64,000 nt of DNA from Crotalaria pallida. Taxonomy: Eukaryota; Streptophyta; Magnoliopsida; Fabales; Fabaceae. The first letter of the stretch is position 1, and every line of letters begins with the position of its first letter. The notes under the pieces are model-generated. The model was not told where the DNA came from and searched no databases. It saw only the letters and a list, made by a program, of their open reading frames with translations. The stretch is taken from positions 158,419,501 through 158,483,500 of the forward strand of contig CM075651.1 of the NCBI GenBank assembly GCA_037953625.1, read 5' to 3'. The translations under genes and the position numbers were made by a program. Shown here piece by piece: positions 36,627 through 48,162 of the stretch.

Positions 36627-36868
36627 CTCCTCCGTATCGTAAAGTTAGTAATTAAAAAACATAGAAAAATTTTGTCCCAAATTAAAGTTAAAATAGTAAA
36701 TAAAAAAATTAAATTTCATTGTATATTTTATAATCGGTTAATTAAGGAAACATGCATTAAATATTTGTTTTGACAATTACTTTAGTTGCTTTGGGGACAA
36801 TGTAATAAAAATATGTTCTCTTTTTGTTGAATTTTCAAAAATGCATTAACATTTTGGGACGGAGGGAG
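36627..36868. mobile_element. Stowaway-like MITE
   Basis: The left end CTCCTCCGTATCGTAAAGTT and the right end, in reverse complement CTCCCTCCGTCCCAAAATGT, resemble the CTCCCTCCGT terminus. TA precedes the left end and TT follows the right end. The interior is AT-rich. Confidence 0.6.
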
Positions 36869-37596
36869 TTGGTGATTATGTGGTTAGTAGTAGTTCATGT
36901 CAAATTTCTCACATTATTTATTTTTGTCACATTTTTTTTTAATAATCACATGCCATCTTTTTGTAAGTGCACATAACTTATTTATTTATAAGTGCACTTA
37001 ACTTCTTCTTTTTCCTTGTGAAATATTAAAAATTAATTTTTTTTAACAAATTTTTACTATATTTTATGCTTTAAAAAAATGACTTAGGAACATTTGTTAA
37101 TTTTTCCTAAACAAAATGTATGGTCGTATTATAAGATATTTCATCATGTCCCATATACAAGTAGTTGATTAAAGGATTTTTTTTATTTATAAGTCGCTTT
37201 TATATTTTTTAGGAAATAATTATTGTTTTCTTTTCTTCTTATTTGCCATTTATTCATTAATAAGGCGAAATAATATACTTGTCAAATTTTCAATACGAAT
37301 TAAGATGATAAGAACTATAATGTTAAAATATATTTTTTAAAAAAATTTTGAAAAGGCAAAACCATCAGATTGGTTCTGTAAGTTATTTTTTAGTTTCGAT
37401 TTTGTCCCTTAACTTTTTTTCGTTTCAAATAAGCTATAAAATTGTTGCCGTCTAATAAATCAGTCATTTCCGTTAATTTTTTCCATTAAGTGACACGTAT
37501 CACTCAAATAATGGTGTCATGTATTAAAAAATGGTTTAATAATTTTTTTTAAAAATAATTCTTATGATGATACGTGTCACTTTGACGAAAAATTTG
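36869..37596. other. AT-rich region with a truncated MITE-like block
   Basis: No gene is seen. At 37345-37596 are phrases typical of long-TIR MITEs (GATTTTGTCCCTTAAC, GTGACACGTATCA and GATACGTGTCAC). The second pair is an inverted repeat around 37490-37580. The block abuts directly on the orphan F-box exon. Confidence 0.45.
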
Positions 37597-38065
37597 TTCC
37601 TAATGTTGGTATCATTTCATATAGGTGTGTAAAATTTAAATTGCGAGAGGAAAATGATGTTCTCTACTTTGCTGAAGAGAACGTTGCTTGAACTAGCAAG
37701 TTTATGTTCATCATCATCTGGTGACCATGATGAATATGGTGAAGAGTACACCTCACAATAAGTTGAGCCGTTGTGATGCAGCAAGGTGAAGCTATATCAC
37801 AAGCTTTGGTTTGTCTAGCCTTGTACTTTTTAAAATACATATCTTTTCTACGGCTACAAGAAATGATGTTTTTTTAAACTTTAGTAATATATAAAATCAA
37901 CTAACTATGCTTTAATGGGATCTGCATATTAAATTTGCTTAGCTGTTGAAGTTTCCTTCCTTTCAATATCTTTTATATGATGTTCTCTTTTTCCCCTGTG
38001 CGATTTTGGTTAGGTACGTTTGCATTAATTTTTATCCTAGCTTGACCTTGTCGAGCTGATGAAAA
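37597..38065 (+). pseudogene. Orphan last exon and 3' UTR of a third F-box copy
   Basis: An acceptor CATATAG is followed at 37625-37691 by an exon reading CVKFKLREENDVLYFAEENV and then stop. This matches the last exons of copy 1 (CGKFKLREEKEVLYLAEENA) and of the intact gene (CAKFKLREEKEVLFLAKDVG). Downstream sequence up to about 38065 matches the 3' region of copy 1, including GGCTACAAGAAATGATG and a GAGCTGA motif. No upstream F-box exon remains; it is replaced by MITE-like sequence. This is the residue of a deleted tandem copy. Confidence 0.8.
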
Positions 38066-39374
38066 CTACAGGGAGAGTGTGAATTAATGAGATTAAGTGA
38101 ACAATAATATAAGTAGTATGACACCATGTTTTGACCTAAAACTTTAAGGTATTAGGTTCATGAGTCTTTCTACTTATATATTGTTCAACTCACTATGCTC
38201 TAGTCAATGTGGGACTACTATGTTCTAGTCAATGTGGGACTAGTTTATTATTTTTCTTTCTCAACAGTATACATAATTTTAAACACAAATATGTAGTCTA
38301 CAGACAGGACAGAGTGATGTTACACAAAACAAATTAAATCATAAAAGAAATGATACTACACAGTAGAAATTAAATCATTCCCCAACAGTCCTGTGCTTCC
38401 AATAATATATATATAGCAATGCACCATATGTTCTTAGACTCATTGTAGGGTACTCAATCCTCCTACTTTTCAATACCTCTGTTTTTCTATTTGTTTGTAA
38501 TTTATTGAATAGAAAATTCGGTTGATCATTCTTTCATGCTTATGGGTTACTTTTCTATTTTCCCTTGTGTTTCAAAGTACACTCACCTACACTATGTCAA
38601 AAGTACACTCACCTAGTTTTGATAAAGGATAAGGGTTGATGAAAAAAATCTAATTAAACATTTATTATTCTTTCCCCTCATAAAATTAGTAAAAAATATA
38701 ATTTTTCTTTTCAAATCAAATTTAAAGAAGTGAATAAAAATATATTAAAATTGTATATCATATTTTATGATTGGTTATTAAAAAAATATACATTAAATAT
38801 TACTTTGATAATTGTTGGTTAATATGGTAAAAAATATATATATCAAAAACATGTTTTTTTTATTAATTTCTTTTAACTTTTACTGACTTTTTGAAATGGA
38901 TGGATTATTTTATAATTTTTAATCAATTTTTACCTATTAACACGTGAAATGTAACGAAATGCAGAACGTGTGAAACTTTTTATCCGTAAAGGCCTAATAG
39001 AATGCAATTTAATATCACCATCAGAGAAAAATATCGCCATCAAATATTGAGCCACCGACCCACCGTCGCACCGTCATGTAAAGGACCCACTACAATGGCA
39101 ACGCCCTCATATACTCGGGACGAACTAAAACTAAAAAGAAAAAGACTCTATGTCTCTATCTATATAAGGGTAATGCATTCCCACAAGACAACAATATCTA
39201 TAGCAAGTTACTGTATGTTGGAAAAGAATTTCCTCCTATGTATTAATACCTCATTCAGGGCCGGGGGCTCTAGGGAAAAAAAAATCATATCATATTCAAT
39301 ACATATTTTAAACATTTTTTCTAAAATAAAATTTCTCAAAATACTTTCTATATTCACAAGTATATAAGATTTAA
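38066..39374. other. Intergenic, AT-rich, with a short tandem duplication
   Basis: A 25-bp unit (CTATGCTCTAGTCAATGTGG, then GACTA) is duplicated once at about 38197-38246. A segment at 38995-39130 shares short blocks with 45440-45560 (AATTTAATATCACC and GGCAA(C/T)GCCCTCA), so both may be remnants of one repeat. A frame at 39002-39367 has no protein-like features and is not called. Confidence 0.45.
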
Positions 39375-39556
39375 ATTAAAAGAAAATAGATGGTGTATCG
39401 ACGGTATAAAGGTTTTTTACACCGTCGTTGCATCATCCATCATACACGTGTTTATGATCATTGACTTCCAGATAAAAATAATACAAATGAATGGTGAATA
39501 ATGGACTGATGGTGTAAAAAACGTTACACCGTCAGTGCACACCTATTAATCTCTTA
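39375..39556. mobile_element. Small MITE with ACACCGTC-type terminal repeats
   Basis: The left part ATGGTGTATCGACGGTATAA, then GGTTTTTTACACCGTC, is inverted with respect to the right part, whose reverse complement reads AGGTGTGCACTGACGGTGTA, then ACGTTTTTTACACCATC. Ends are approximate. Confidence 0.6.
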
Positions 39557-39601
39557 AAGTAATCAACAATGTCTTACATTTACTACAAAACATAATAACT
39601 A

Positions 39602-39874
39602 CTCCCTCCGCTCTCAATTATAAGCCAAAAAAATAATTTCAGGCTTATTAAGAAAGTTAGTTGAGTGTATTTAATTTTCTTGAAATGATAAAAAAAAATA
39701 GACTACTTTAGGAAACATGTATTGAGAATGAAACAAAAATTAAATGATACAACCACTTTATTGAGATATTCTAGGAATGATTGTATTGGAAATAGAATAG
39801 ATAGTTAAGTTTTGCATATATTTGAAACCGCTAATGAGATGTTTTTAATTGCTTATAATTGAGACCAGAGGGAA
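39602..39874. mobile_element. Stowaway-like MITE (copy C)
   Basis: The left end CTCCCTCCGCTCTCAATTAT and the right end, in reverse complement TTCCCTCTGGTCTCAATTAT, are flanked by TA. Internal AACAAAAATTAAATGAT(A/T)CA and AGGAATGATTGTATTGG(A/G)AA are shared with 49820-50095. Confidence 0.8.
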
Positions 39875-39914
39875 TAAATGATATAATATTATTTCAAAAA
39901 ATAAATAAAATAAC

Positions 39915-40140
39915 AAAACTGGGAGGCCATTAACACTAGAGACATTTACTGGGAGGCCATTAGCACCTGGTAATGAAATGTAACAATTTATGCCAACAAT
40001 GACAGTAGTAAACGGAATAAAAAAAGAGACTAAAATGGTTTTTTTTAAAATTCTTTAAAGACTAAGAATGAATTATAAATCTTGAGGGACTAAAGTATCA
40101 CGATCGAAAAACTGGAGGAACTAAGTTGAATCTTCACTCT
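39915..40140. mobile_element. Right-half fragment of a long-TIR MITE family
   Basis: Blocks GGCCATTAGCACCTGG, TTATGCCAACAATGACAGTA and TTGAGGGACTAAAGTATCAC match the element at 56205-56561. Only the right arm is present, plus a short duplicated ACTGGGAGGCCATTA segment at its left end. Confidence 0.65.
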
Positions 40141-41413
40141 ATTAATTATATCGTGTATACAAATTTTCTTTTATAATTTTGGTCCCCTAAATATCGCAGG
40201 TCCTAGGTTTGCACCCTCAAGCCTAGGTCCAAGGTCGACCCTGACCTCATATTAGGTTTGTTTCATATGTATTTTTTTTTTTAAAAAAAAAATATATTGT
40301 AATTAATATTGTTTTTTTCATGAATTTAAGACATACTGTAATTAATATTGTTTTTTATATATAATTATAATTTTATTTATTAATTTTTTTTCATTTCTAA
40401 TATTTTTTCAATAATAATTATATAGAAATATTATAATTAAAATATTTAATTTCTTACATTATTTAATTTTTTTAATTATTTTACATAATTTTAAAATACA
40501 ATACTTATAAATAAGAGAAAATAGTTAAATTGCATACCTTGTTGGGCCTATTTAGAGTGCCTATACTGCCGTATATAATAACTAGCTCTTACTTTATTTT
40601 TATTATAAAGTAAAAATTATTATTAAACAACAACCAAAAATAATTATATAAAAAGGTATATGTTCAAACCAAATCCTACACAATTTGTCTAGATGATTTT
40701 GTTGATAAATTTTGTACTTCCTCATATGAATAAAATTGTAACACTACTTTTTATCTCATATATTCCTTATTTATTTTATGGATAAATTGATATTTTTATA
40801 TATGATTATCGACTTTGTTATAATAAATCAAAATGAAATCAGAATTAAACATTATGATTTTTGTTTTTTGATATTATGAGATAAGTTTTATATTTATGTG
40901 ATGGATGAAGTAGATTTTTTCCCAGTTAGTTTTTTTTTAAATATGATTATCACATTTATTTTTATTAATCATAATCAAATATTTTATATTTTTCATCGAT
41001 TATCTTATCTCAAGTTAAAATTAAAATTGAATTCTAAAAATCTTTGTTCTTATCGTTCTAATCATTTTGATTTAATTTTTTTTTTTACAAAGATGATGTC
41101 ATCTGTTAATTAGCAATTAGGTACTTGTTATTGGAACTTAGGAATAGAAAATTATGCGCATGAGAAAGACTTTTTTTTTTATGGAACTCAACAATATAAA
41201 ATAATAATAATAATAATAAACAACTTTTTTTAATGTATGTCGTAGAGTATATTTTTTTTTATAAAAAAATCATATTTAATAAATTTGTATTAAAATTTGA
41301 CATATTTATAAAATTTATTTGCGTTAATTATATCAATTTTTGATACAATTTTATCAAATATGAGTTTCTCGACACATGTCCCAGACATACATTATACTTA
41401 CATTAGAAAAACT

Positions 41414-41416
<3 letters not shown>

Positions 41417-41473
<57 letters not shown>
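41417..41473. repeat. (AAT)n microsatellite
   Basis: Uninterrupted AAT repeat of about 19 units, seen directly. Confidence 0.9.
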
Positions 41474-41474
<1 letters not shown>

Positions 41475-41997
41475 TATTAAAGACTCTACATTCCCCTGTT
41501 CAATTTCATCTATTAGTCATCACTCATCACCATAACCGAAGGACAGCTCTCACTCTGTTTTCACAAATCTTTGTCGGTGACTCATCAGTGTGTATGTTTC
41601 TCAATATAACTCTCTTCTTCTTCCTCCAAGCTTACACAGGCAACCCTTTTATCTCTTTCTTCTTCTTTATGCCGCAAATTCTGTGTGTGTTGCATGCATT
41701 ATTATAATACTTAGCTTCTTCTATGAACAAGTTTTAACTTATTTGTATTTTTACCAATTCTTCTTATGAGTTACATGTCACTTGTTTTGCTTCTTGCAAC
41801 TTACAATAAATAGCCATCAAGAAAAAACAAAAGGAACTCAATGACCTCGAATATGAAGGATCGAAATAAGCTTTAAAAAAAAAAAAAAGCTTATTTTCAT
41901 AAGTTAAAATGGTGGTAAGCTATTGTCATAATACCTCCATTAGCCAATTTATTTTAACTTTTTACAAACTCCTTGACACTCAGCATATTGTCTTTAC

Positions 41998-42000
<3 letters not shown>

Positions 42001-42058
<58 letters not shown>
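42001..42058. repeat. (TA)n microsatellite
   Basis: Uninterrupted TA repeat of about 58 bp, some 200 bases upstream of the F-box start codon. Confidence 0.9.
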
Positions 42059-42062
<4 letters not shown>

Positions 42063-42256
42063 TTTGCTTCATTCAGGGCAATGTTTAATTAAGGACACTT
42101 AAAAAAAGTAAAGTCCATATTAAAAAAACCAAAAAGATGATTCTTAATACACTAAACTAAATACTACACTTTCTAAGATTAAGTTTACATTTTAGAATGT
42201 CTATTCGATTATGTATTGCATTTCACTTATTTTGTTTTTTCTGATCACAGATTAGG

Positions 42257-43848
42257 ATGGCCAAAAAAAGAAAAAGGAATTCATTGATCTCGAATAGGCA
42301 GGAAGGCAAAAGAGTAACAGAGAAAGCTGATGCAGAATTTGGTCTGCCTTCTTTTGCTGATCTTCCAATTGACATCACTACCAACATTCTACTTAGACTG
42401 CCCATCAAGTCTTTGCTCATTTGCAAATGTGTTTGCAAGAGTTGGAACACACTCGTTTCAGACCCGCAATTTGCCAAATTGCAATTTGAGCGCGCACCTG
42501 TCGGTGTCCTGATTCGAACCAATGATCCTAAACGAGTGTCAAGAACCCTTCGTTTTGTCGAGTATGAGCATGAAATGTTTGATTGTTATAATCACGGTAA
42601 ACGATTCTGCTGCTGTGAAGAAACAAACATTATTAAACCAGAATGCAAACGGCACATCAAGCTTGAGCCTAAATTCAAGCTTCCTCTCCGTGATGCCAAA
42701 TTGGTTTTGACCGAAAGATATGAGATCGACAATGGTGGTAGGAAGAGGACTTACATTGCCTGCAAGCCCAGAGATGATAAGTTTTCTGTGGTGAATTCGT
42801 GTAATGGCTTGCTTTGCCTGTGTGATCCAAGGTACAGAGACCCTTTGGTTGTTTCCAACCCTGTGACAGGTGAGTTCATAAGACTTCCACCAGCTACTAG
42901 GATTGAAAAAATGAAGAATCCGATACGCGCTGGTTTCGGCTTTGATCCGAAAACCAATGAATACAAGGTGCTAAGAATATGCAGAAGATACATTAAGCAT
43001 CCGCATCATGTTCGGGAGTGGATGTATGATGGTATATTTGCTGAAATGCACACACTTGGAACATCAACATGGAAAAATATTGGAGGCGATCTTGAGAGGT
43101 TTTCGAATGTGCTTACGTTTCCCACTTGTGTGAATGGCGCACTTCATTGGCTTACTTTTGATGTTTGGGATTGGGCACGCTCTATTCTATGTTTCAACTT
43201 TGAAAGTGAGAGGCTCCAACCCTTTCCCCCTCCCCCCGTATTTAAGGAGAATGGATGCAGTATAGAGTACACGAGCATGGGAGAGTTAAAGGGACTTCTG
43301 TACATATGCGATGCATCATCTTACGATTATGTTAAAATGTGGGAGATGAAGAAATATGGTGTTGGAGAATCATGGAGTATGGTTTTCTGCATTGGTGCTT
43401 TGTTTGGTCGTTGGCCTTATGGTTTATATTGGCCAGTAAAACTCTTCAAAGGTGGTGACGTATTGATGTATCATCCATTTAATTGCTTTATCTACTACGA
43501 ACATAAAAAGTGTGGATTCAAATATTTTAAGGTTCGAGGGACTACTCAATCCTACAAATTTGAAGCAATTCCTCATATTCCAAGCCTCATCTCACTCAAG
43601 GATGTTGTGAAGGGAGAAAATGTTGAGATGCTGAATGTTCACTCTAGGTAAGATCGTAAATTCCAGTATGTTATTGACTTTTACATTTCTGCTCCCTTCT
43701 CATTTAGCCACATTACTTGATGAGTATTATTCCCTAATATGTATCATTTCATATAATATATAGGTGTGCTAAATTTAAACTGCGGGAGGAAAAGGAAGTT
43801 CTTTTCTTGGCTAAAGATGTTGGGATATCAGGATTATTTTCTTCATAA
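42257..43848 (+). CDS. F-box/F-box-associated-domain protein, intact copy, two exons, 491 aa
   Basis: Exons 42257-43647 and 43764-43848 (TAA at 43846) join with GT-AG borders, 1476 nt in frame. Residues 1-30 are basic (MAKKRKRNS). Residues about 32-76 are the F-box that binds Skp1/ASK proteins (SFADLPIDITTNILLRLPIK, then KCVCKSWNTLVSDPQFAKL). Residues about 140-420 form a plant F-box-associated (FBA, kelch-like beta) region with NSCNGLLCLCD, VSNPVTGEFIRLPP, GFGFDPKTNEYKVLRI, FPTCVNGALHWL and MGELKGLLYICD. The expected role is substrate recognition in an SCF ubiquitin ligase; the target is unknown. It is a close relative of the broken copy at 33295 and of the orphan exon at 37625, which marks a local tandem family. 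The second exon, CAKFKLREEKEVLFLAKDVG, is shared by all three. The start follows the aligned start of copy 1. Confidence 0.9.
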
Positions 43849-44500
43849 TCTGATGGCCATGAATATGGAGAAGGGGACACCTAATAAGTTTAGCAGCAGC
43901 AAAGTTAAGCTACATCTCAGGTTTTGGTTTAGCTAGCTTCTAGTTTTTGGGAAGTTAAACTACATCACAAGTTTTGGTTTAGCTAGCTTGTAATTTTGGT
44001 AAATTAAATATGTATCTTCCGTTCTACAAGAGAAGATGCTTTTGTAAGCTTTACTCTAGAAGTTCAGTATCTATGGTTTCTTGCCAATGGCATAGTATAG
44101 TGTTGTTTTTTTTTCCCCCTGAAACCAGGTATAGTATTGTATATATTTTATTTTCAAAAAATCTAGTTGAAATTTAGATTCATTTTCTTGAATAGGAACT
44201 CCTGTGAAGTGAGCAAATGCGTGTAAAGTAACGTACCCACCCTTAAATTGTTAAGAGGTTAAGATTTTAATGCAACTTCTATGAAATCTAGAGTTGATAC
44301 AATCTTAACTTTCACTATAAATATTTGTTTGTTTACACCTTGCCATTTAATGTATGTGGGTAAGCATGACAAGGTTGAGAAGTATGGGTTATGAATGACT
44401 AAAATTCCAACTTTCCAAGTGATATTCCTTTCAAATAAAAAATAAAGAAATCTTCCAAGAGCCATTTATGTGGACAAGAAAATAACTGAATTTTGGGGAA
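43849..44500. other. 3' region of the F-box gene with a tandem duplication
   Basis: A unit of about 50 bp (AGTTAAGCTACATCTCAGGT, then TTTGGTTTAGCTAGCTT) is repeated at about 43903-43999, and related sequence follows copies 1 and 3. No further gene is seen. Confidence 0.6.
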
Positions 44501-46762
44501 AATTTTGCCAAGTCACCAGAAATAAATTAAAAATATTCTAAAAAAACATTAAGCAAGTCATAATTATATTATATAATAACCAGAAAGATAGAAGAGGTCA
44601 CAGATTCTGTCCTACACTCAGAAATCAGCAGGCTGCCTTAGCAATCTGGCATGTTTTTTTCATAAAAATGTACATAACCGATTCATATGTCTAATACTCA
44701 GGTAGCAGTAGCATAACTTCCTCCAAAACACGGCACTATTCTAACATAACACATTCTCATCAAGACATAGAAAAAAATCCCTAACAGGAGAATGATTCAA
44801 GGTTGTACAAGCAACAATCACTTTGTAAGTACAAGCAGACATTGACGTTTGCGCAAGAAATCCAAGGTCCAAATCTTCATAGCTCCACCAATAAAGCACC
44901 TGCCGCCAAAATTCAAATCTTTCTATTTAGTAGAGGCAAGGCAAACATGTACAAGACACAGAATAAAAAGATGCAATGCCAAAGGTAGAGAGCAGTACTA
45001 CGGCAATGTAGAATTCTATTCGTATTCTACTTAATGAAGTGCATTAGTTGTTTATGGGAAAAATGGATTTGCTTCATAGAAATTTGTAGTCTACAATAAT
45101 CTCCAAGCAACCAATGAACTCTAGATAAAAATAATGATGTCATATTGTAAAAAAATAATAATGCTGTCAAACAAGTGCAAGATCAAGATTTCACAATTGG
45201 GTGAAGAATATAACTAAAGAGGGAAAAGCATTTCATTCTTTGTTTGAGAATCTTCCTAAATTTTTCTAGTTCAAGTTCAACATGCACTGCAAAAAGAAAA
45301 TTTGCATAGATAAAAATATTTAGGCAGTTTGTTGAAGACTTTAAATTGCATCATACAACAAGGATGGGTCACAATTAGATACCATACCACAAAGCATCGA
45401 CTTTTTCTCACATCTAACCAACGGTAAATTTATAGACCAAATAGAATGTAATTTAATATCACCGCCAAATATTTCGAGCAAATACCAAACAATTAACAGT
45501 GGCAATGCCCTCAGACATGCTGAACAAAAATCGAAGATGAACAAAATATATGGCAATCCCCCATTTATCTTATGCCAGATATGACATTAAAGCGTGAATA
45601 AGTTTTTTAACATTGGTATTATTTGATAACTGAAGTGTATCATACATGGCATTCAAATTTTATAGGAACAAGAGCATTACATTGACTTAACCTATAGAAT
45701 GGTCTATGGTCTTTTCTATATTTACACCATTGAAAAGAAAATTACATCAAGTAGTTCTCCTTTAAAGAATTCTAATAGAGGATTAGAGGTATGGACTATG
45801 ATGAACCAATCTTTATTAAGTTGATTGGTAAATTTTGTTCATGTTTTACAAGCATTATATCACAGGTGACTTTTCACAAGCGTTTTTTTTTAAATGACTT
45901 TTCACAAGCATATAGTTGCTCGTAATTAATAAGAAAAATATGTGGCAAGCGGTAGACAGGCTTGATTTCTGATAAGATTTTGAAGAGGGCAAAGTCTACA
46001 GATGGTCAATGAAATCAAGTAAGAGTTCTTAAACTGAAATGTATCAACAATTATGGAAGCAGTGAAAAGCTATTGGAACATCCTAAGCTAGATGATCACA
46101 GGAACGACAAAATCATAGTTTGAGAAAATGGACAGTTGGGGGAATATAAAACTGGCAAGCACATTGAAGCCTTACCTGTAAATAGTTTTAATTAACAAAA
46201 TCACTTAAATAAACCAAATGTGCTAGATAGTGAAGAACTATGTATCTATTTCGCCAGGGAGATCAAATCCAAAACGAAGCAAGAAACAATAAAAGCCATA
46301 TTCTAAACTACACTTTTTGCAATGCCATTTAAATATGCCAATCTTCAAAGAGGGGCACAAAGGAAAGAGAGGTGCATTATATAGAGTCAATGCAGTAGAT
46401 GTAATACAGAAAATATATTCAGCTACCACCGAACAAATTGAAATTCTAAACTTACTCATCCATTAAAAAAAACTATATTTTTTCAAAGAAAAAGTACAGG
46501 CACCAATATAAGTAAATAAAAACAATTTCAAAAGATCAGAAAAGATACACAGTTCAAAATCCAAAATGATCCATGAACTATAGAATGCATGCAAACAATG
46601 AATAACGGCAAAAACCAAAAACTTCAGTCATTTTGAATTTAATAAGTCATACTGTCATAGTCAGTTCACAAACATAAGCATAAATGAAACCACAACATTA
46701 AGAATTCAACCTGAAAGCTAAAAAACAGGATATGGTAAATAGTGATAAACGAAAAGTTACCA
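44501..46762. other. Region 3' of SmB, no coding region supported
   Basis: It lies downstream of the minus-strand SmB stop. A donor-like sequence just 3' of the stop on the minus strand (TAATG/GTAACT, 46757-46765) suggests an intron in the 3' UTR, so part of this region may be transcribed. Short frames on both strands have no protein-like features. The block at 45440-45560 resembles 38995-39130. Confidence 0.45.
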
Positions 46763-47605
46763 TTATTGTTGTTGCTGATTCTGAGGGTTTGGTGGAGGTG
46801 GCATCCCAGGTCTGGGTGGTCCATAAACAGGAACTCCACCAGGCGGCGGCATCCCTGGGCGAGGAGGTGGTGGACCTGCCATTCCGGGCCTAGGAGGAGC
46901 CGGAGGTCCCCTCATCATCTGTCCAGGTGGCGGAGGGCCCATGGGCCTCCCAAACTGAGGTGGTGGACCGCCAGGGTATGGTGGAGGTGGCCCGCCACCT
47001 GGTCTTGGCGGCGCAAACTGCCCAGGCTGCATTGGCGGCATTGGTCCACGCATCTGCGGCGGAGGTGGCCCGCCTGGATAGCCCGGCATCTGCCCAGGCG
47101 GCCTCATCACCGGAGCACCGGGAGGATACGAAACAGGCGGCGCTGAAAGCTGCGGCGGACGCGAGATCTGCGGCTGCATCATCCCGGGAGCGGGCCCACC
47201 AACACCACGCACGGGCCCAGCGAGCCCAGGCTGGGCCTGAACAACAGGAGCAGCAGGAATTCCCCTCCCAGCGGCGCGTCCGATACCAGGGCCGCCTAAT
47301 GCGGCGGAACTGACGGCCTTGGCGCGTGACTCTTCAGGAGGAGGTGGACCCTCAACGGTCATGGAGATAACCTCTTCGCCGCGAAGAAGGACGAGGCCGA
47401 GAGTGCGTCGGTCCTCACGCTCCTCCGCTGGCTTCTTTCCCTTCGCCGGTGGAAGCTTCCGGAACTCCTCGCAGTCGCCGAGGACGAGGTTCATGTGGCG
47501 GTCGAAGGCCATGAACTTTCCGACGAGCTGACGGCCGTCTTGGATCGTGACGCGCATGCGGTAGTTGATGAATTGAAGCATCTTCGAACTCTTTGACATC
47601 GACAT
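46763..47605 (-). CDS. SmB: Small nuclear ribonucleoprotein-associated protein B (SmB), 280 aa
   Basis: This is one of the seven core Sm proteins that form a ring on the U1, U2, U4 and U5 snRNAs in the nuclear spliceosome. Residues about 17-47 are the Sm1 motif (MRVTIQDGRQLVGKFMAFDR, ending with the HMNLVLGDCEEF block). Residues about 67-85 are the Sm2 motif (TLGLVLLRGEEVISMTVEG). The two are joined by a basic linker (KGKKPAEEREDRR). Residues 86-280 are a Pro/Gly/Met-rich tail with many PPxPGM and PPPP motifs, as in SmB/B'. Such motifs bind WW and GYF domains. It ends NPQNQQQQ. The start MSMSKSSKMLQFINYRMRV is the family N-terminus. The coding region has no intron. GC content is far above the surroundings because of proline and glycine codons. 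Confidence 0.96.
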   Translation of the reverse strand: MSMSKSSKMLQFINYRMRVTIQDGRQLVGKFMAFDRHMNLVLGDCEEFRKLPPAKGKKPAEEREDRRTLGLVLLRGEEVISMTVEGPPPPEESRAKAVSSAALGGPGIGRAAGRGIPAAPVVQAQPGLAGPVRGVGGPAPGMMQPQISRPPQLSAPPVSYPPGAPVMRPPGQMPGYPGGPPPPQMRGPMPPMQPGQFAPPRPGGGPPPPYPGGPPPQFGRPMGPPPPGQMMRGPPAPPRPGMAGPPPPRPGMPPPGGVPVYGPPRPGMPPPPNPQNQQQQ

Positions 47606-48162
47606 TGTGAAGAGACGAAGCTTCTTCTGAATCTGAAAATCAAAAACTAGGGTTCGTTCGGGAAAGAGAAAGAGAACAAGTGAGTGCGATTAAGAGAGTG
47701 AGGGTTCTAGGGTTTTAAAACAGAGGTTTTCCAAATGGGCCTATTGATCACATAGGCCCAATATAAATCAGAAGTTTTCTTTTTTTTTTTTGTGTTCTCT
47801 GATTAATGGGCTGGGCCAGATGACTGGAACTAAGTTTCCCTATTGATATAGATAGCCGTACAGATATACACAGTGCATATAATATTTTAGAAAAATGATT
47901 CAGACACCTTCAAACCTAAAAAATACACATAAGATTATGACACTTGTTATCTTCAAGTTAAAAAAAATTAAATAAAAGAACTTAAATGACAAATGTCAAG
48001 ATCCTAATGTGTAGACTTAAATGACAAATGTCATGATCCTAATATGTAAGTTTAACTGACAAATGTCAAAATCCTAGGCTTATGAGTAATTCTCTTTACG
48101 TAGGTCTTTCAATCATTTCTTAATATTCACGATACTGTATCTCAATTCTCAAAGTTTGAAGG
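47606..48162. promoter_or_regulatory. Head-to-head intergenic region of SmB and the 155-aa gene
   Basis: Next to SmB are telo-box-like sequences (minus strand AAAACCCTAGAACCCT, about 47702-47719) and site II motifs: TGGGCC at 47736-47741, GGCCCA at 47755-47760 and TGGGCC at 47812-47817. The first two form a 25-bp inverted repeat with 9-bp arms (TGGGCCTAT and ATAGGCCCA). The telo-box plus site II pairing is known from promoters of plant housekeeping genes. Toward the other gene lie three 35-bp direct repeats (47981-48080). Confidence 0.65.
47981..48080. repeat. Three 35-bp direct repeats upstream of the 155-aa gene
   Basis: Units at 47981-48015, 48016-48050 and 48051-48080 (shortened) share the core TAAATGACAAATGTCA followed by A/TGATCCTAAT. 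They sit about 80-180 bases before the start codon at 48163, so they could be promoter elements. Confidence 0.85.

Larger units (their letters stand above)
40141..42256. other. AT-rich intergenic region upstream of the intact F-box gene
   Basis: It contains an (AAT)n microsatellite (about 41417-41473) and a (TA)n microsatellite (about 42001-42058). A frame across the AAT repeat gives only polyasparagine and is not a gene. 42060-42256 is likely promoter and 5' UTR of the F-box gene, with no decisive motif. Confidence 0.55.

Noticed and set aside
39002..39367. 121-aa frame
   Set aside because: Lies in a degenerate repeat also seen near 45440; no protein-like pattern and no splice support.
41360..41707. 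Frame containing a polyasparagine run
   Set aside because: It is a read-through of the (AAT)n microsatellite with no other protein features.
46742..47313. Open frames on the plus strand opposite SmB
   Set aside because: They are antisense shadows of a GC-rich proline/glycine coding region; the minus-strand frame has both Sm motifs.
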